From Myxococcales bacterium (GTDB lineage Bacteria > Myxococcota_A > UBA9160 > UBA4427): a DNA stretch of 64,000 nt. The notes below the pieces were generated by a model. That model was given only the letters and a program-made list of their open reading frames with translations, had not been told where the DNA came from and made no database searches. The position numbers and the translations under genes are program-made. Position 1 is the stretch's first letter, and the number at the start of each line of letters is the position of its first letter. Location of the stretch: positions 26,476 to 90,475 of the forward strand of contig JADFNE010000011.1 in assembly GCA_022563535.1 (NCBI GenBank), in the 5' to 3' direction. Shown piece after piece: positions 53,855 through 63,027 of the stretch.

Positions 53855-54620
53855 ACTGATACGAAGCGAACGCAGGGATGCCGTTGCGCTCTTGACCCTG
53901 AACCGCCCCGATACCCTGAACGCATTGGATCGGGAAATCTTGTTGGCCCTGGAAGCCGTGGTGGGCGAAGTCGCGCGCGATTCTTCCGTGAGGGCATTGG
54001 TTTTGACGGGCGAGGGCCGGGCCTTCGCCGCGGGGGCCGATATCGAAGCCATGAGCCACATGAGTCCCCGTGAAGCCGAAGAGTTCAGCCGCCTGGGGCA
54101 TCGGGTATTCGCGTCGCTGGAACAACTCGCAGTGCCCACGATCGCCGCCGTAAATGGGTTTGCGTTGGGTGGCGGATGTGAGCTCGCGATGTCGTGCGAC
54201 TGGATCTATGCCTCGACCAAGGCGCGCTTTGGTCAGCCCGAAGTCAAGCTCGGGCTGATTCCCGGCTTTGGCGGAACCAGTCGTCTGGTCCGCCGAGTGG
54301 GCGTTGCCTGGGCGAAGGAACTCGTGTGTTCCGGTGCCAACATCAGAGCCGACGAGGCAGCCCGGATCGGGCTCGCGAACCGGGTCTTCGAACCTGAAGA
54401 GCTGATGGCCAAGTCACTCGAAACCGCACAGGCCGTTGCAGAAGCGGGACCGGAAGCGGTGCAACTCGCCAAGCGGGTGATTCACCAAGGACAGGACGCC
54501 GATGTTCGAACGGCGCACGCACTCGAGCAGAATGCGTTTGGGCTCGTCTTTTCCAGCGAAGAACACACCGAGGGGATCGGGGCGTTTCTCGAGAAGCGGG
54601 AACCGAAATTTACGGGGTGA
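53847..54620 (+). CDS. Enoyl-CoA hydratase/isomerase family protein
   Basis: 257-residue crotonase. The oxyanion-hole segments GEGRAFAAGADIEAM and VNGFALGGGCELAMSCD, and the catalytic-glutamate region GQPEVKLGLIPGFGGTSRL (both Glu positions plausible), indicate an active short-chain enoyl-CoA hydratase. It hydrates trans-2-enoyl-CoA in fatty-acid or short-acyl degradation. Translationally coupled to tatC, although the functions look unrelated. Confidence 0.88.
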   Translation: MTELIRSERRDAVALLTLNRPDTLNALDREILLALEAVVGEVARDSSVRALVLTGEGRAFAAGADIEAMSHMSPREAEEFSRLGHRVFASLEQLAVPTIAAVNGFALGGGCELAMSCDWIYASTKARFGQPEVKLGLIPGFGGTSRLVRRVGVAWAKELVCSGANIRADEAARIGLANRVFEPEELMAKSLETAQAVAEAGPEAVQLAKRVIHQGQDADVRTAHALEQNAFGLVFSSEEHTEGIGAFLEKREPKFTG

Positions 54621-54640
54621 GGGGGTGAGTCCCTCGCCGG
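54614..54640. repeat. Partial copy of the GGGGTGAGGGG...CCTCGCCGG motif
   Basis: GGGGTGAGGGG and, 7 nt later, CCTCGCCGG echo the 30-nt inverted repeat at the window end (63839/63958), where these two blocks are adjacent. It lies between convergent genes. The similarity may reflect a shared terminator-like repeat family. Confidence 0.35.
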
Positions 54641-54644
54641 GGGG

Positions 54645-55427
54645 CTACCGGCCCAGGTTGCGACTCAGTTTGTTGGCGGCGGCTACTACGGCTGGCGCCA
54701 CGGTGCCGAGCAAACGGTCTTGAGTGAGTCGGAAGCTGGGGCCCGAAGCTGAGATTGCGGCCACGGTCTGACCGCTTTCGTCGAACACCGGTGCCGCGAC
54801 GCAGCACAGGCCGACTTCGTGCTCTTCCAGATCCACGCCAAACCCCTGGATGGCAACTGACGACAGATGCTCGGAGAACTTATCGCGGTCGACGATGGTG
54901 TTCGGCGTCCCGGATTCGCTGTCGGGCTGGGAGAACAATTCATTGACGAGTTTTGCACGGGGCTCGGGTGCGAGTCCGGCGAGCAAGACTTTACCCATGG
55001 CCGTGCAATTTGCTGGCAGGCGCAAGCCGATCCGAGAGGAAGTCAAGATCAGCTGCTCGGGGACTTCGCTATCGAGGTGAATCACTTCGGACCCGCGCAG
55101 CTTTGCAATGTGGACGGTTTCGCCCAGTGCCGCGCTCAACTCGGCCAGGATCGGACGAGCACTCCGCAGCAGCGTGTTCCCTCGCGCGAAGGCGCGCCCA
55201 AGTTCGAGGCAACCCGTTCCCAGACGATATTGCTCACTGCGAGCACTCTGTTCGATGTAACCATTCTCCTCGAGGGTGGCGAGGAGACGAAAGACGTTGT
55301 TTTTGTGCAGACCGAGGCGCCGAGACAAATCGCTGACACCGATTTCGTCTTTTTCAGAGAAGACCTCCAAGACCCTCAGTGCGTTGCTGACTGTCTGAAT
55401 CGAATAGTCGCTCTTTGATTTTGTCAT
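54645..55427 (-). CDS. IclR-family transcriptional regulator
   Basis: 260 residues: N-terminal winged helix-turn-helix (SNALRVLEVFSEKDEIGVSDLSRRLGLHKNNVFRLLATLEENG, read across residues 15-60) and the C-terminal IclR effector domain (LPANCTAMGKVLLAGL; GLCCVAAPVFDESGQTVAAIS). It binds a small carboxylic or aromatic ligand and controls catabolic genes. The convergent enoyl-CoA hydratase is a possible but unproven target. Its promoter must lie in the gene-poor stretch upstream. Confidence 0.92.
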   Translation of the reverse strand: MTKSKSDYSIQTVSNALRVLEVFSEKDEIGVSDLSRRLGLHKNNVFRLLATLEENGYIEQSARSEQYRLGTGCLELGRAFARGNTLLRSARPILAELSAALGETVHIAKLRGSEVIHLDSEVPEQLILTSSRIGLRLPANCTAMGKVLLAGLAPEPRAKLVNELFSQPDSESGTPNTIVDRDKFSEHLSSVAIQGFGVDLEEHEVGLCCVAAPVFDESGQTVAAISASGPSFRLTQDRLLGTVAPAVVAAANKLSRNLGR

Positions 55428-55536
55428 GTATGGGCTGCTCTCGGTTGCGGAGGGTTAAAGGTCAACTTGATGTTCGAACTCTATGACGTCTTCTGTCATC
55501 GCGGTTCTTGCTGTCATGGTGCCTTGCCTGGTGTCC

Positions 55537-55572
55537 TTTCTGGCGTCCCTTCTGGCGTCCCTTCTGGCGTCC
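55537..55572. repeat. Three tandem copies of a 12-nt unit
   Basis: CTTCTGGCGTCC is repeated three times head-to-tail; the first copy has one substitution. It lies ~110 nt upstream of the IclR start. Confidence 0.75.
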
Positions 55573-55696
55573 TTGGTGTGGACAGCAAGTATGTTAACTG
55601 CGTTAACCGATGATTCGCGGTCTCGCTGATCGCCAAAATGGGTCTCAAGAAGACGGCGGTCGTAGCGGTCGTAGCGGAGGGAATATGTGAAGAGAG

Positions 55697-55718
55697 GGGA
55701 CAAGGATTTCACTGTCCC
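55697..55718. promoter_or_regulatory. GGGACA-N10-TGTCCC dyad
   Basis: A perfect 6-bp dyad of the right size for a dimeric regulator, ~270 nt upstream of the IclR gene. It may be an autoregulatory operator or a relic of a mobile element; no decisive context. Confidence 0.3.
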
Positions 55719-55912
55719 GTCCAACTGTGCGAGAGGTGCTAACTCGCGGAGCTCTATGCTGTTTGCCGTATCGACGAAATGGGTCAGAGAGATCATTGGA
55801 GGGTCACCGATGAGTTTTTCTTGGCCGGTTGCCGTTGGCATATTTGAGAGGAGCACTAGTTATCGCAAGGCGTGCGGAACTGTCAACGATCAATCATCAC
55901 GCGTTGAGATAA

Positions 55913-55926
55913 TTGACACAGATCAA
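55913..55926. promoter_or_regulatory. FNR/CRP-family-like site
   Basis: TTGAC-ACAG-ATCAA matches the FNR consensus TTGAT-N4-ATCAA at 9 of 10 defined positions. No gene lies in a suitable position immediately downstream, so its relevance is uncertain. Confidence 0.35.
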
Positions 55927-56214
55927 TGTCGATTGCTCGGGGACTCCACCGATCCAAAAGGAAAAATTCTGGGCCAACTAATTTTTGCGTCGGGTGAAAT
56001 AATTACCTGCCTCACCCGGCATTCGGCTGATCTGCGAACTTGAAAGATTGAGAGACGCGCATCGTCTTTGCGCTTGACTTTACTCCAGTGAGTCGTTCGA
56101 CGAGCGAACTTGTTAACACTCTCTCGACGAAGAACTGTAAATGCTTACCGGCCCATCGCGATCGGATCGAAACTGAATCAATTCATGGACGTATGTGTAA
56201 AGATCCCACATGCA

Positions 56215-56739
56215 TCAGCGCAGTTCGTCAGCATCGAGTGAACCGTCGCCCCAAATCTTTGGCGAAAGTGCGCGAGCGCGATCGAGTAGCTCGGCCGCTT
56301 CCGAGAGTTGACCCGAATCATAGAGGGCAGCTCCCCTCAGTCCGAGCAGATGAACCTGCACTTCGTCGGACAGACCACCTCTCATTCGCAACAGTGATTC
56401 GGCGTGGTCGAGAAACTGCAGTGCGCGGGCCGGGTCCCGCCCTTCAACGTGATGACGTGAAATTGCGAGATAAACATAGGGATTGGTTGCATCGACCTGC
56501 AGCGCGCGCTCGTAGCGGGCCAGGGCTGCCTCCGGTTGGCCCCGCGCGTCGGACTCGAGTCCTTCATCGATGAGAAGCAGCGAAGCGCGCCGCGCCGCGT
56601 CTCCTGATTCGAGCAAGCTCGAGATACGCACCGGCGTAAGCTCGTTCCAGCTCGACCGATCGGTGATGCAGCCAAGGTTCGCACCAGTCAACAGCACAGC
56701 GAATACAATCGACAAGAAACGATAATGCGGTTGCGACAC
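56215..56739 (-). CDS. TPR-repeat lipoprotein
   Basis: 174 residues. The GTG start at 56739 has AAAGGA 7 nt upstream and gives a signal segment (FLSIVFAVLLTGANLGC) ending in a cysteine, with an imperfect lipobox. The mature part has about three tetratricopeptide repeats (AALARYERALQVDATNPYVY; ALQFLDHAESLLR; GAALYDSGQLSEAAELLDRA). It is probably an outer-membrane-anchored periplasmic scaffold. It starts 113 nt after the PBP1b stop, so it is likely cotranscribed and may act with that synthase, much as LpoB/LpoA lipoproteins assist PBPs; that is inference. Confidence 0.75.
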   Translation of the reverse strand: MSQPHYRFLSIVFAVLLTGANLGCITDRSSWNELTPVRISSLLESGDAARRASLLLIDEGLESDARGQPEAALARYERALQVDATNPYVYLAISRHHVEGRDPARALQFLDHAESLLRMRGGLSDEVQVHLLGLRGAALYDSGQLSEAAELLDRARALSPKIWGDGSLDADELR

Positions 56740-56851
56740 GAGATTGTCCTTTAAACCTAGGCTCAACGAGCTGAAAAGGCGAGCGAGACATTTATCTGCT
56801 CGCGATGTTCGGGTGGAGCGAAACAGGCGGAATGGATCCACTCGCGACCTC

Positions 56852-59323
56852 TTACAAAATTTCTCGCAGCCAGCCGAAGAGTCCACGATTCTGTTCGCGC
56901 GAGCGAACTCGGTCCTGCCGCCGTGGATCATGGCGATCCAACTCTCGCCCGGCAACCGGACTGCGCCTGCGACCGTCACAAATTTCGCTGGGAGCCGTGC
57001 CGGCGAGGAAGATTTCAGCCTGACGACTGGGACAACCCGGCATCGCCAGCGCGCCGGAACGAGGATCGATCTCGAGGTGTTCGATATTGCCCGGCGGAAT
57101 GAAGCTTCCACGCATCTCGTTTCCCATCGCTTCCTTGATGAAGCTCGCCCAGATGGGCAGCGGGCCCCGACTACTCGAAACCCCGATGCTGCGCGGCTCA
57201 TCGAATCCCAGCCAGACCACCGCGACCAACTCGGGGGTAAACCCAACAAACCAAAGGTCCCGTTCGTCGTCGGTCGTCCCGGTCTTTCCCGCCAGCGCTC
57301 CCTTCAGTCCCAGCCAGCGCAAGCGTCGCGCAGTGCCCCGGTTTACCACGCCCTCTAGCAACGAAACTCCGAGGTGCGCGAGACCCGGGTCGATGACCTG
57401 CCGGAGTTCGAGACGGCGCTGCTCGAGCGTACGATTCTCGGCGGTGACGTCCTCGAAGGTATGGGGGGTGGGACGCACACCTCCACTCGCCAGGGTCGCG
57501 TAAGCCCGGGCAATCTCCATCGGCGAGAGTTCTGCAGTGCCGAGGGCCAGGCTCGGCACCAGAGGCAGGTAGCTGTTTACGCCCATGCGCTTCGCCATTT
57601 CGGCCACGCGATCGATCCCGACCCGCAGTGCCAGACGAACCGAGGGAACATTGAGCGAGCGCTCGAGTGCGCTGCGGAGCGAAACACGCCCGCGAAATTC
57701 ATGATCGTAGTTCTGTGGCCGCCAGACTCCGTCACGAGTCTCGATCTCCAGCGGGACATCATCGAGAAAACTCGCCAGGGTGGCGATTGGCGGGCCGTCG
57801 CGATTTTCGAGCGCCGCGAGATATATGAAGGGTTTGAACACGCTGCCGGCGGGCCTGCGCGCCTGGGTGCAGCGATTGAACTGCGATTGGCCATAATTTC
57901 GACCGCCCACCAGCGCCAGGATCTCTCCGGTCTGGGGACGCATCGCGATCAGGCAACCCTGTAGCCTCTTGCTCGGATTCTCGCTCAGGAGCTCGGGATT
58001 GAGACGTTCGATCGACTCCAGGCCCTCCACTAGCGCGCGCACCGCGGCGCGCTGGAGTCTCGAATTGAGAGTCGAGTAGATCTTCAGTCCCTCGGTCTGC
58101 AATAGCGTGCGGTCGTAGGCTTCGGGGAGTTGCTGTCTCAGCAGATCGAGGAAGTAACGCGCGTCTCCGGACTCGGTGGTCGGCATCGCGACGTCCAGCG
58201 GCGTACCCCGAGCCAAGTTGAATTCTTCCAGTTCGAGTCGCCCCTGCTTGCGCATCAACTCGAGTACTAGATCGCGCCGTTCCCGGGCCGATTCGGGGTT
58301 GCGATGAGGTGAAAGCCGATTTGGACTCTGGATGATGGCGGCCAGCAACGCCGATTCGGCGGGCACGAGTTCGGCGACCGTCTTGCCAAAGTAGTAACGC
58401 GTAGCCTCCCCGACTCCGTGAATCGAAGTCGCCCCACGACGTCCTAGATAGATTTCATTCAGATAGCTCTGAAGAATTTGGCGCTTTGAATATTGGGCTT
58501 CCACGATCAGCGCCATCACGGCTTCCTGAAACTTGCGGCGCAGGGTTCGTTCCGGAGTCAGAAAGAAGTTCTTGACCAGTTGTTGGGTGAGCGTGCTGCC
58601 CCCCTGGCGCACGCCGCCGGCGCGTAGGTTGGCGAGCATCGCGCCACCGATGCGGGTCAAATCAACCCCATGATGGCTTGCGAAGCGACGGTCCTCGACG
58701 GCCAACACCGCGTCGATCAGGTGCTGGGGTACGGATTCGAGCTTCACGAGTTCGCGCTGCTCACGCTCGCTGCCAAAGTAGGCACCCACGAGTTCGGGTT
58801 CGAGCAGGACTGCGCCGACTTCGCGCGAGCGCGGGAGTTCGCGCATTTCGGCGATCACGTTTCCCTTGAAGCGGATCACGATATCTCGGGCGGGCTCGGG
58901 GCGGGTCGGATGGCTGAAGGCCCGCAGATAGACTCGCAAGCGGTTCTTCGACCAGCGGTAGAGGCCGGGGCGCAGGGGGCGCCCGGCGGTCACCGTCTGT
59001 TCTCGATAGCCCAAGCGCGCCAGGGTGCCCCGCAGATCGATCAGCTCGGCGTCGAGGCCCGGGTAGAGGATGTCCGGGGCGGAGTACACCTTGGAGGGAA
59101 CCGCGAAGCGCTGGCCGTCGAATCGATCCACCACAATGCGGTTCATCGAAACGATCCAGTTCGCGGTCGACAAGCCGAAAATAAAGGCCAACACCGTCAG
59201 CACGCGCACGACTACCCAGCCGACGCTGTAGCCGGAGTCACTGCGCTTCTTTGCGCCGCCGCGCTTGCGCGCGGCTTCTTTGCGCTTTGACCGTGCGGGT
59301 CCTTTGGTCGCCCGGGTCCCCAA
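56852..59323 (-). CDS. mrcB: Bifunctional penicillin-binding protein, PBP1b type
   Basis: 823 residues with TTG start (AGAGG upstream). A short basic cytoplasmic tail is followed by one membrane helix (VRVLTVLAFIFGLSTANWIV), then a UB2H-like region (VPSKVYSAPDILYPGLD). Glycosyltransferase domain: EDRRFASHHGVD, GGSTLTQQLVKN, LNEIYLGRRG. Transpeptidase domain: Ser of AGSVFKPF (SxxK), SLN, KTGTTDD. It polymerises and cross-links peptidoglycan. The UB2H-like segment argues for PBP1b rather than PBP1a. Divergent from argH with 133 nt between starts. Confidence 0.93.
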   Translation of the reverse strand: MGTRATKGPARSKRKEAARKRGGAKKRSDSGYSVGWVVVRVLTVLAFIFGLSTANWIVSMNRIVVDRFDGQRFAVPSKVYSAPDILYPGLDAELIDLRGTLARLGYREQTVTAGRPLRPGLYRWSKNRLRVYLRAFSHPTRPEPARDIVIRFKGNVIAEMRELPRSREVGAVLLEPELVGAYFGSEREQRELVKLESVPQHLIDAVLAVEDRRFASHHGVDLTRIGGAMLANLRAGGVRQGGSTLTQQLVKNFFLTPERTLRRKFQEAVMALIVEAQYSKRQILQSYLNEIYLGRRGATSIHGVGEATRYYFGKTVAELVPAESALLAAIIQSPNRLSPHRNPESARERRDLVLELMRKQGRLELEEFNLARGTPLDVAMPTTESGDARYFLDLLRQQLPEAYDRTLLQTEGLKIYSTLNSRLQRAAVRALVEGLESIERLNPELLSENPSKRLQGCLIAMRPQTGEILALVGGRNYGQSQFNRCTQARRPAGSVFKPFIYLAALENRDGPPIATLASFLDDVPLEIETRDGVWRPQNYDHEFRGRVSLRSALERSLNVPSVRLALRVGIDRVAEMAKRMGVNSYLPLVPSLALGTAELSPMEIARAYATLASGGVRPTPHTFEDVTAENRTLEQRRLELRQVIDPGLAHLGVSLLEGVVNRGTARRLRWLGLKGALAGKTGTTDDERDLWFVGFTPELVAVVWLGFDEPRSIGVSSSRGPLPIWASFIKEAMGNEMRGSFIPPGNIEHLEIDPRSGALAMPGCPSRQAEIFLAGTAPSEICDGRRRSPVAGRELDRHDPRRQDRVRSREQNRGLFGWLREIL

Positions 59324-59456
59324 AATCGCACCTCTCCCCGGGGGCTTGCCAGATCACCCCGAACACAAGCTAGCACCGCCGGAAAACCCGGGCAGAGCTT
59401 GTGATTCTGCTTGGAAACCGCGAGATTACCTGGGTTCAATCAACGGACCGACAGGC

Positions 59457-60935
59457 ATGAGCAAAGACAAGAAAAGCAAAACGAAAGAGAGCCGAGCGGG
59501 CGACCCAAAGTCCACGAAACTTTGGGGCGGGCGCTTCAGCGGTGCGACGGATCCAACCGTTGAGCGCTTCAGCGCTTCCGTTCACTTCGACCGTGCGCTG
59601 GCGCGCTACGACATTCGGGGTTCGATCGCCCATGCCCAGATGCTGGCCAGGACCAAGATCATCCCCGCTGAAGACGCGGAGGCGTTGATCGCGGGCCTGC
59701 GCGCAATCGAAGTCGAGATCGAGACCGGCACGTTTCCATTCGACCCAGCCCTCGAAGACATTCACATGAACATCGAGTCACGCCTGCGAGAGCAGATCGG
59801 TCCGGTGTCGGGACGACTTCACACCGGCCGCTCGCGAAACGATCAGGTGGCCACCGATACGGCCCTGTATCTACGAGAGACCTGCTGGGCAACCGAAATG
59901 GGACTGCTCGGGCTTCGCCAGATCTTGGTTGAGCGGAGCCGACAGCACATCGACACCATCTTGCCCGGCTATACCCACTTGCAGCGCGCTCAACCCGTGC
60001 GGCTGGCCCATCACTGGCTCGCCTATGTCGAGATGCTCGGGCGAGACGCCGAGCGCTTTGCGGACCTGCGGACGCGGGTCCGACGCTGCCCTCTCGGCGC
60101 GGGAGCCCTGGCCGGATCCACCCTGCCACTCGATCGCGCAGATACGGCCCGGGCACTCGGCTTCGACGAACCCACGCGCAACAGCATGGACAGTGTGGCG
60201 GCGCGGGACCTCGTGCTGGAGTTTCTATCTGCAGCGGCGATCTGCATGGTCAACCTCTCGCGCTTCGCGGAAGAGCTGGTCATCTGGTCGAGTGCGGAGT
60301 TTGGCTTCGTCGAACTCGCGGACGCGTATTCGACCGGTTCGAGCTTGATGCCTCAGAAGAAGAATCCCGACGTGCCCGAGTTGGTGAGGGGCAAATCCGG
60401 CCGGGCGATCGGCAACCTGGTCTCGCTCTTGACCACCATGAAGGGCCTGCCCCTGACCTACAACCGCGACATGCAGGAAGACAAAGAACCGCTCTTCGAT
60501 TCGGCGACAACCCTGCGCGATTGTCTCGAAGTCATGAGCGGCTCGTTCGCGACCCTGCAGGTCAACGAAGCTCGCATGGCGGATGCCGCCCGGGACCCGA
60601 TGTTGCTCGCGACCGACCTGGCGGAGATTCTGGTCCTCGACGGTGTGCCGTTCCGAGAGGCCCATCAGGCGGTGGGAAAAATTGTGGGGCACTGCAGCCG
60701 GGAAGGCGTGTCCCTGACCTCGCTCAGCCAAGCTGAGATGCAGGGTTTCCACTCGGCGTTCCGCGCGCCATCGGCCGACCTGCTGAATCTCGAGCGCAGT
60801 CTCGCCAAGCGCGAACTCATCGGCGGAACCTCGCAGAAACGCGTGAGCGAAGCCCTCGATGTCGCGACGCGTGAACTCGAAGAAGAAGCCCAGGCTCTCG
60901 AAAGCGCGGGACTGCAGATCGAAGGTCCCAAATGA
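59457..60935 (+). CDS. argH: Argininosuccinate lyase
   Basis: 492 residues of the fumarase/aspartase superfamily. LWGGRFSGATDPTVERFSAS opens the core, HTGRSRNDQVATD holds the catalytic-region residues, and the signature GSSLMPQKKNPDVPELVRGK is complete. It releases arginine and fumarate. The ATG at 59457 is chosen by homology; a ~20-residue Lys-rich lead precedes the core. It overlaps the small lipoprotein gene by 4 nt. Confidence 0.96.
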   Translation: MSKDKKSKTKESRAGDPKSTKLWGGRFSGATDPTVERFSASVHFDRALARYDIRGSIAHAQMLARTKIIPAEDAEALIAGLRAIEVEIETGTFPFDPALEDIHMNIESRLREQIGPVSGRLHTGRSRNDQVATDTALYLRETCWATEMGLLGLRQILVERSRQHIDTILPGYTHLQRAQPVRLAHHWLAYVEMLGRDAERFADLRTRVRRCPLGAGALAGSTLPLDRADTARALGFDEPTRNSMDSVAARDLVLEFLSAAAICMVNLSRFAEELVIWSSAEFGFVELADAYSTGSSLMPQKKNPDVPELVRGKSGRAIGNLVSLLTTMKGLPLTYNRDMQEDKEPLFDSATTLRDCLEVMSGSFATLQVNEARMADAARDPMLLATDLAEILVLDGVPFREAHQAVGKIVGHCSREGVSLTSLSQAEMQGFHSAFRAPSADLLNLERSLAKRELIGGTSQKRVSEALDVATRELEEEAQALESAGLQIEGPK

Positions 60936-61129
60936 TGCGCCGCATTGTGGTGATGTTGATCGCGATGTCGTGCACTGCCGCGATGGTGGCGCCGCTGGCC
61001 TGCGGAAAGTACGGAAGGCCGGTGCGAGTCGCGCAGCAGGGCTTCGGGGCGCAGGAGCAGCCGGGAACAAGCAAACTCGCATTGGATCAGGACAGCGACG
61101 ACGAAGCGCGAAAGAACGGCAAGCCCTAG
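60932..61129 (+). CDS. Small lipoprotein, LptM/YifL-like
   Basis: 65 residues: hydrophobic signal peptide (MMRRIVVMLIAMSCTAAMV) with lipobox LACG, then the short motif CGKYGRPVRV. LptM-family lipoproteins have a comparable C-G-x-x-G-P segment right after the lipidated Cys, and they are encoded between argH/lysA and dapF. Here argH precedes (4-nt overlap) and dapF follows. LptM assists LptD maturation in E. coli. Assignment rests on position and the short motif. Confidence 0.7.
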   Translation: MMRRIVVMLIAMSCTAAMVAPLACGKYGRPVRVAQQGFGAQEQPGTSKLALDQDSDDEARKNGKP

Positions 61130-61276
61130 GACGCCCGCGCCGGCCTGGCGGCGGTCGTCCTGATTCGTTCTTCCCGTACAGGTTCCGCTGCGACTTCTGC
61201 CCCCAGGCTCCGACAATCCAAGCATTTGACGGCGGTTTCGTTCGTCGTCACGCGCTTTTTGCCATAGGATCGATCC

Positions 61277-62152
61277 ATGAGTAGCCCGTCTAAAAGTGTT
61301 CCCTTCACCAAAATGCACGGTGCCGGAAACGACGTCATCATCCTCGACGCGATTCGCGACGTCATGCCCGAAGATCTCGGCGCGTTTTCGCGACGCATCT
61401 CGCATCGCCAGTTCGGAATTGGCGCGGATCAGATCCTGGTGGTTCGCGAGTCTCAGAATGCCGACTTTCGCATGGAGATCTTCAACGCCGACGGTTCCCA
61501 GGTGGAAATGTGCGCGAACGGCATTCGCGCCTTCTACAAGTATTTGCGCGATCACGGTCATACCGACGCCGACGAGATCAGCGTCGAAACCCTCTCGGGC
61601 GTGGTTCGCCCACGCTGGGCGGGTGAGGGCATGGTCCGGGTGGACATGGGCTTGCCGGTCCTCGAACCCGCAAAGATCCCGACGACTCTCGGCAGTGGCG
61701 ATGGGCCCGTGTTGGATGTCACGTTGGACGTCGCGCTGGAAGCTGGGGCGAGCGAGCGCGTCACGCTGTCTTCGGCTTCGATGGGCAACCCGCACGCGGT
61801 AGTGGTGGTCGACAACGTCGACACTACAGCGGTTCACGAGTTGGGCAGCGCAATCGAGAGGCATTCCGCGTTTCCAAATCGCGTAAACGTCGAGTTCATC
61901 GAGATCGTGGATCGCAGTCGCTTTCGTCAACGCACCTGGGAGCGCGGTACCGGTGAGACGTTGGCTTGTGGCAGCGGTGCTTGCGCGGCGGCCGTCGTCA
62001 GCATGTTGCGCGGCGTAGTAGATCGAAAGGTCGTGGTTGAACTGCGCGGAGGTGAACTCGAAATCGCCTGGGCGGACGATCAATCTCCGGTTTTGATGAC
62101 GGGCCCAGCCCAGCATGTATTTGCGGGAAGCATCCCGCTCGAGGAGGCGTAA
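61277..62152 (+). CDS. dapF: Diaminopimelate epimerase
   Basis: 291 residues. Two catalytic cysteines: VEMCANGIRAF and GETLACGSGACAAAV; KMHGAGNDVIILD begins the protein. It interconverts LL- and meso-diaminopimelate for peptidoglycan and lysine. 2 nt before dapA. Confidence 0.96.
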   Translation: MSSPSKSVPFTKMHGAGNDVIILDAIRDVMPEDLGAFSRRISHRQFGIGADQILVVRESQNADFRMEIFNADGSQVEMCANGIRAFYKYLRDHGHTDADEISVETLSGVVRPRWAGEGMVRVDMGLPVLEPAKIPTTLGSGDGPVLDVTLDVALEAGASERVTLSSASMGNPHAVVVVDNVDTTAVHELGSAIERHSAFPNRVNVEFIEIVDRSRFRQRTWERGTGETLACGSGACAAAVVSMLRGVVDRKVVVELRGGELEIAWADDQSPVLMTGPAQHVFAGSIPLEEA

Positions 62153-62154
62153 TC

Positions 62155-63027
62155 ATGTTCGAAGGCGTCTTTACTGCACTCGTCACCCCATTTCGCGACG
62201 ACAAGATCGACGAACCCGCGTTGCGTCAGTTGGTCGAAAATCAAATCACCGCGGGGATCGCTGGACTGGTGCCCTGCGGATCCACGGGCGAATCCGCGAC
62301 CCTTTCGGTGCAAGAGCACCACCAGGTCATCGACATTGTGATCTCGGCTGCAGCGGGTCGCGTGCCGGTGATGGCGGGCACGGGTTCGAACAACACCCGC
62401 GAAGCCATTGGCTTTACCCGATACGCCAAGGAAGCGGGAGCGACGGCGGCACTGTTGCTCTCGCCCTACTACAACAAACCCACTCAGCAGGGACTGGTCG
62501 AACACTTCGAAGCCATCGCGAACGAGACCCAGTTTCCGCTGATGATCTACAACATCCCCGGACGCACGGCTTCCAACATCACGCCCGAAACCCTCGCGCG
62601 TCTCGCCGAAAACGAGTTCATCGTGGGGGTCAAAGAGGCGTCTGGCAATCTCGAACAGATCGCACAAGTGATCGCGCTGTGTCCCGACGACTTCGATGTG
62701 CTTGCAGGAGACGACACGCTGCTGCTTCCGATTCTTGCAATTGGAGGCAAGGGCGGAATCGCCGTAACATCCAATATTGTCCCCACTGCCATGATGGAGT
62801 TGCACCAGTCGTTTCGATCTGGGGACGCGGAGCGCGCCCGAGAATTGCACTATCAGCTGTTGCCGCTGTTTAACGCGCTCTTCACTGAAACAAATCCGAT
62901 TCCCGTAAAGGCGGCGCTGGCGCTAATGGGCGTCATGCAGGACGACATCCGGTTGCCCCTGACCCAACTCACGCAACCCAATCGCGATCGCCTCCAGGCG
63001 GTCATGAAAGAACTGGGGATCTTGTAA
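62155..63027 (+). CDS. dapA: 4-hydroxy-tetrahydrodipicolinate synthase
   Basis: 290-residue class I aldolase-fold enzyme: FTALVTPFRDD, GSTGESATLS, PYYNKPTQQGLVEHF with the catalytic tyrosine, YNIPGRTA, and the Schiff-base lysine in VGVKEASGNL. It condenses pyruvate and aspartate semialdehyde. Stop and dapB start share one base (TAATG). Confidence 0.97.
   Translation: MFEGVFTALVTPFRDDKIDEPALRQLVENQITAGIAGLVPCGSTGESATLSVQEHHQVIDIVISAAAGRVPVMAGTGSNNTREAIGFTRYAKEAGATAALLLSPYYNKPTQQGLVEHFEAIANETQFPLMIYNIPGRTASNITPETLARLAENEFIVGVKEASGNLEQIAQVIALCPDDFDVLAGDDTLLLPILAIGGKGGIAVTSNIVPTAMMELHQSFRSGDAERARELHYQLLPLFNALFTETNPIPVKAALALMGVMQDDIRLPLTQLTQPNRDRLQAVMKELGIL

Larger units (their letters stand above)
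55428..56214. other. 787-nt gene-poor region upstream of the IclR regulator
   Basis: No frame here has the composition or motifs of a gene. It contains a 12-nt triplicated repeat, a GGGACA-N10-TGTCCC dyad (55697-55718) and an FNR-like site (listed separately), and it is more AT-rich than average from ~55800. It may be a decayed gene region plus the iclR promoter. Confidence 0.5.

Noticed and set aside
55537..55572. Tandem 12-mers as a CRISPR array
   Set aside because: Units are contiguous without spacers and only three copies exist; no cas genes are present.
55697..55718. GGGACA dyad as the promoter signature of a REP-associated transposase
   Set aside because: No transposase coding sequence or remnant is found on either side.
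55687..56043. 118-codon plus-strand frame in the gene-poor region
   Set aside because: No recognisable motif, no good ribosome site, and composition unlike neighbouring genes.
60665..62116. Long minus-strand frame (483 codons) opposite argH and dapF
   Set aside because: It is a shadow of two strongly conserved plus-strand genes in GC-rich DNA.
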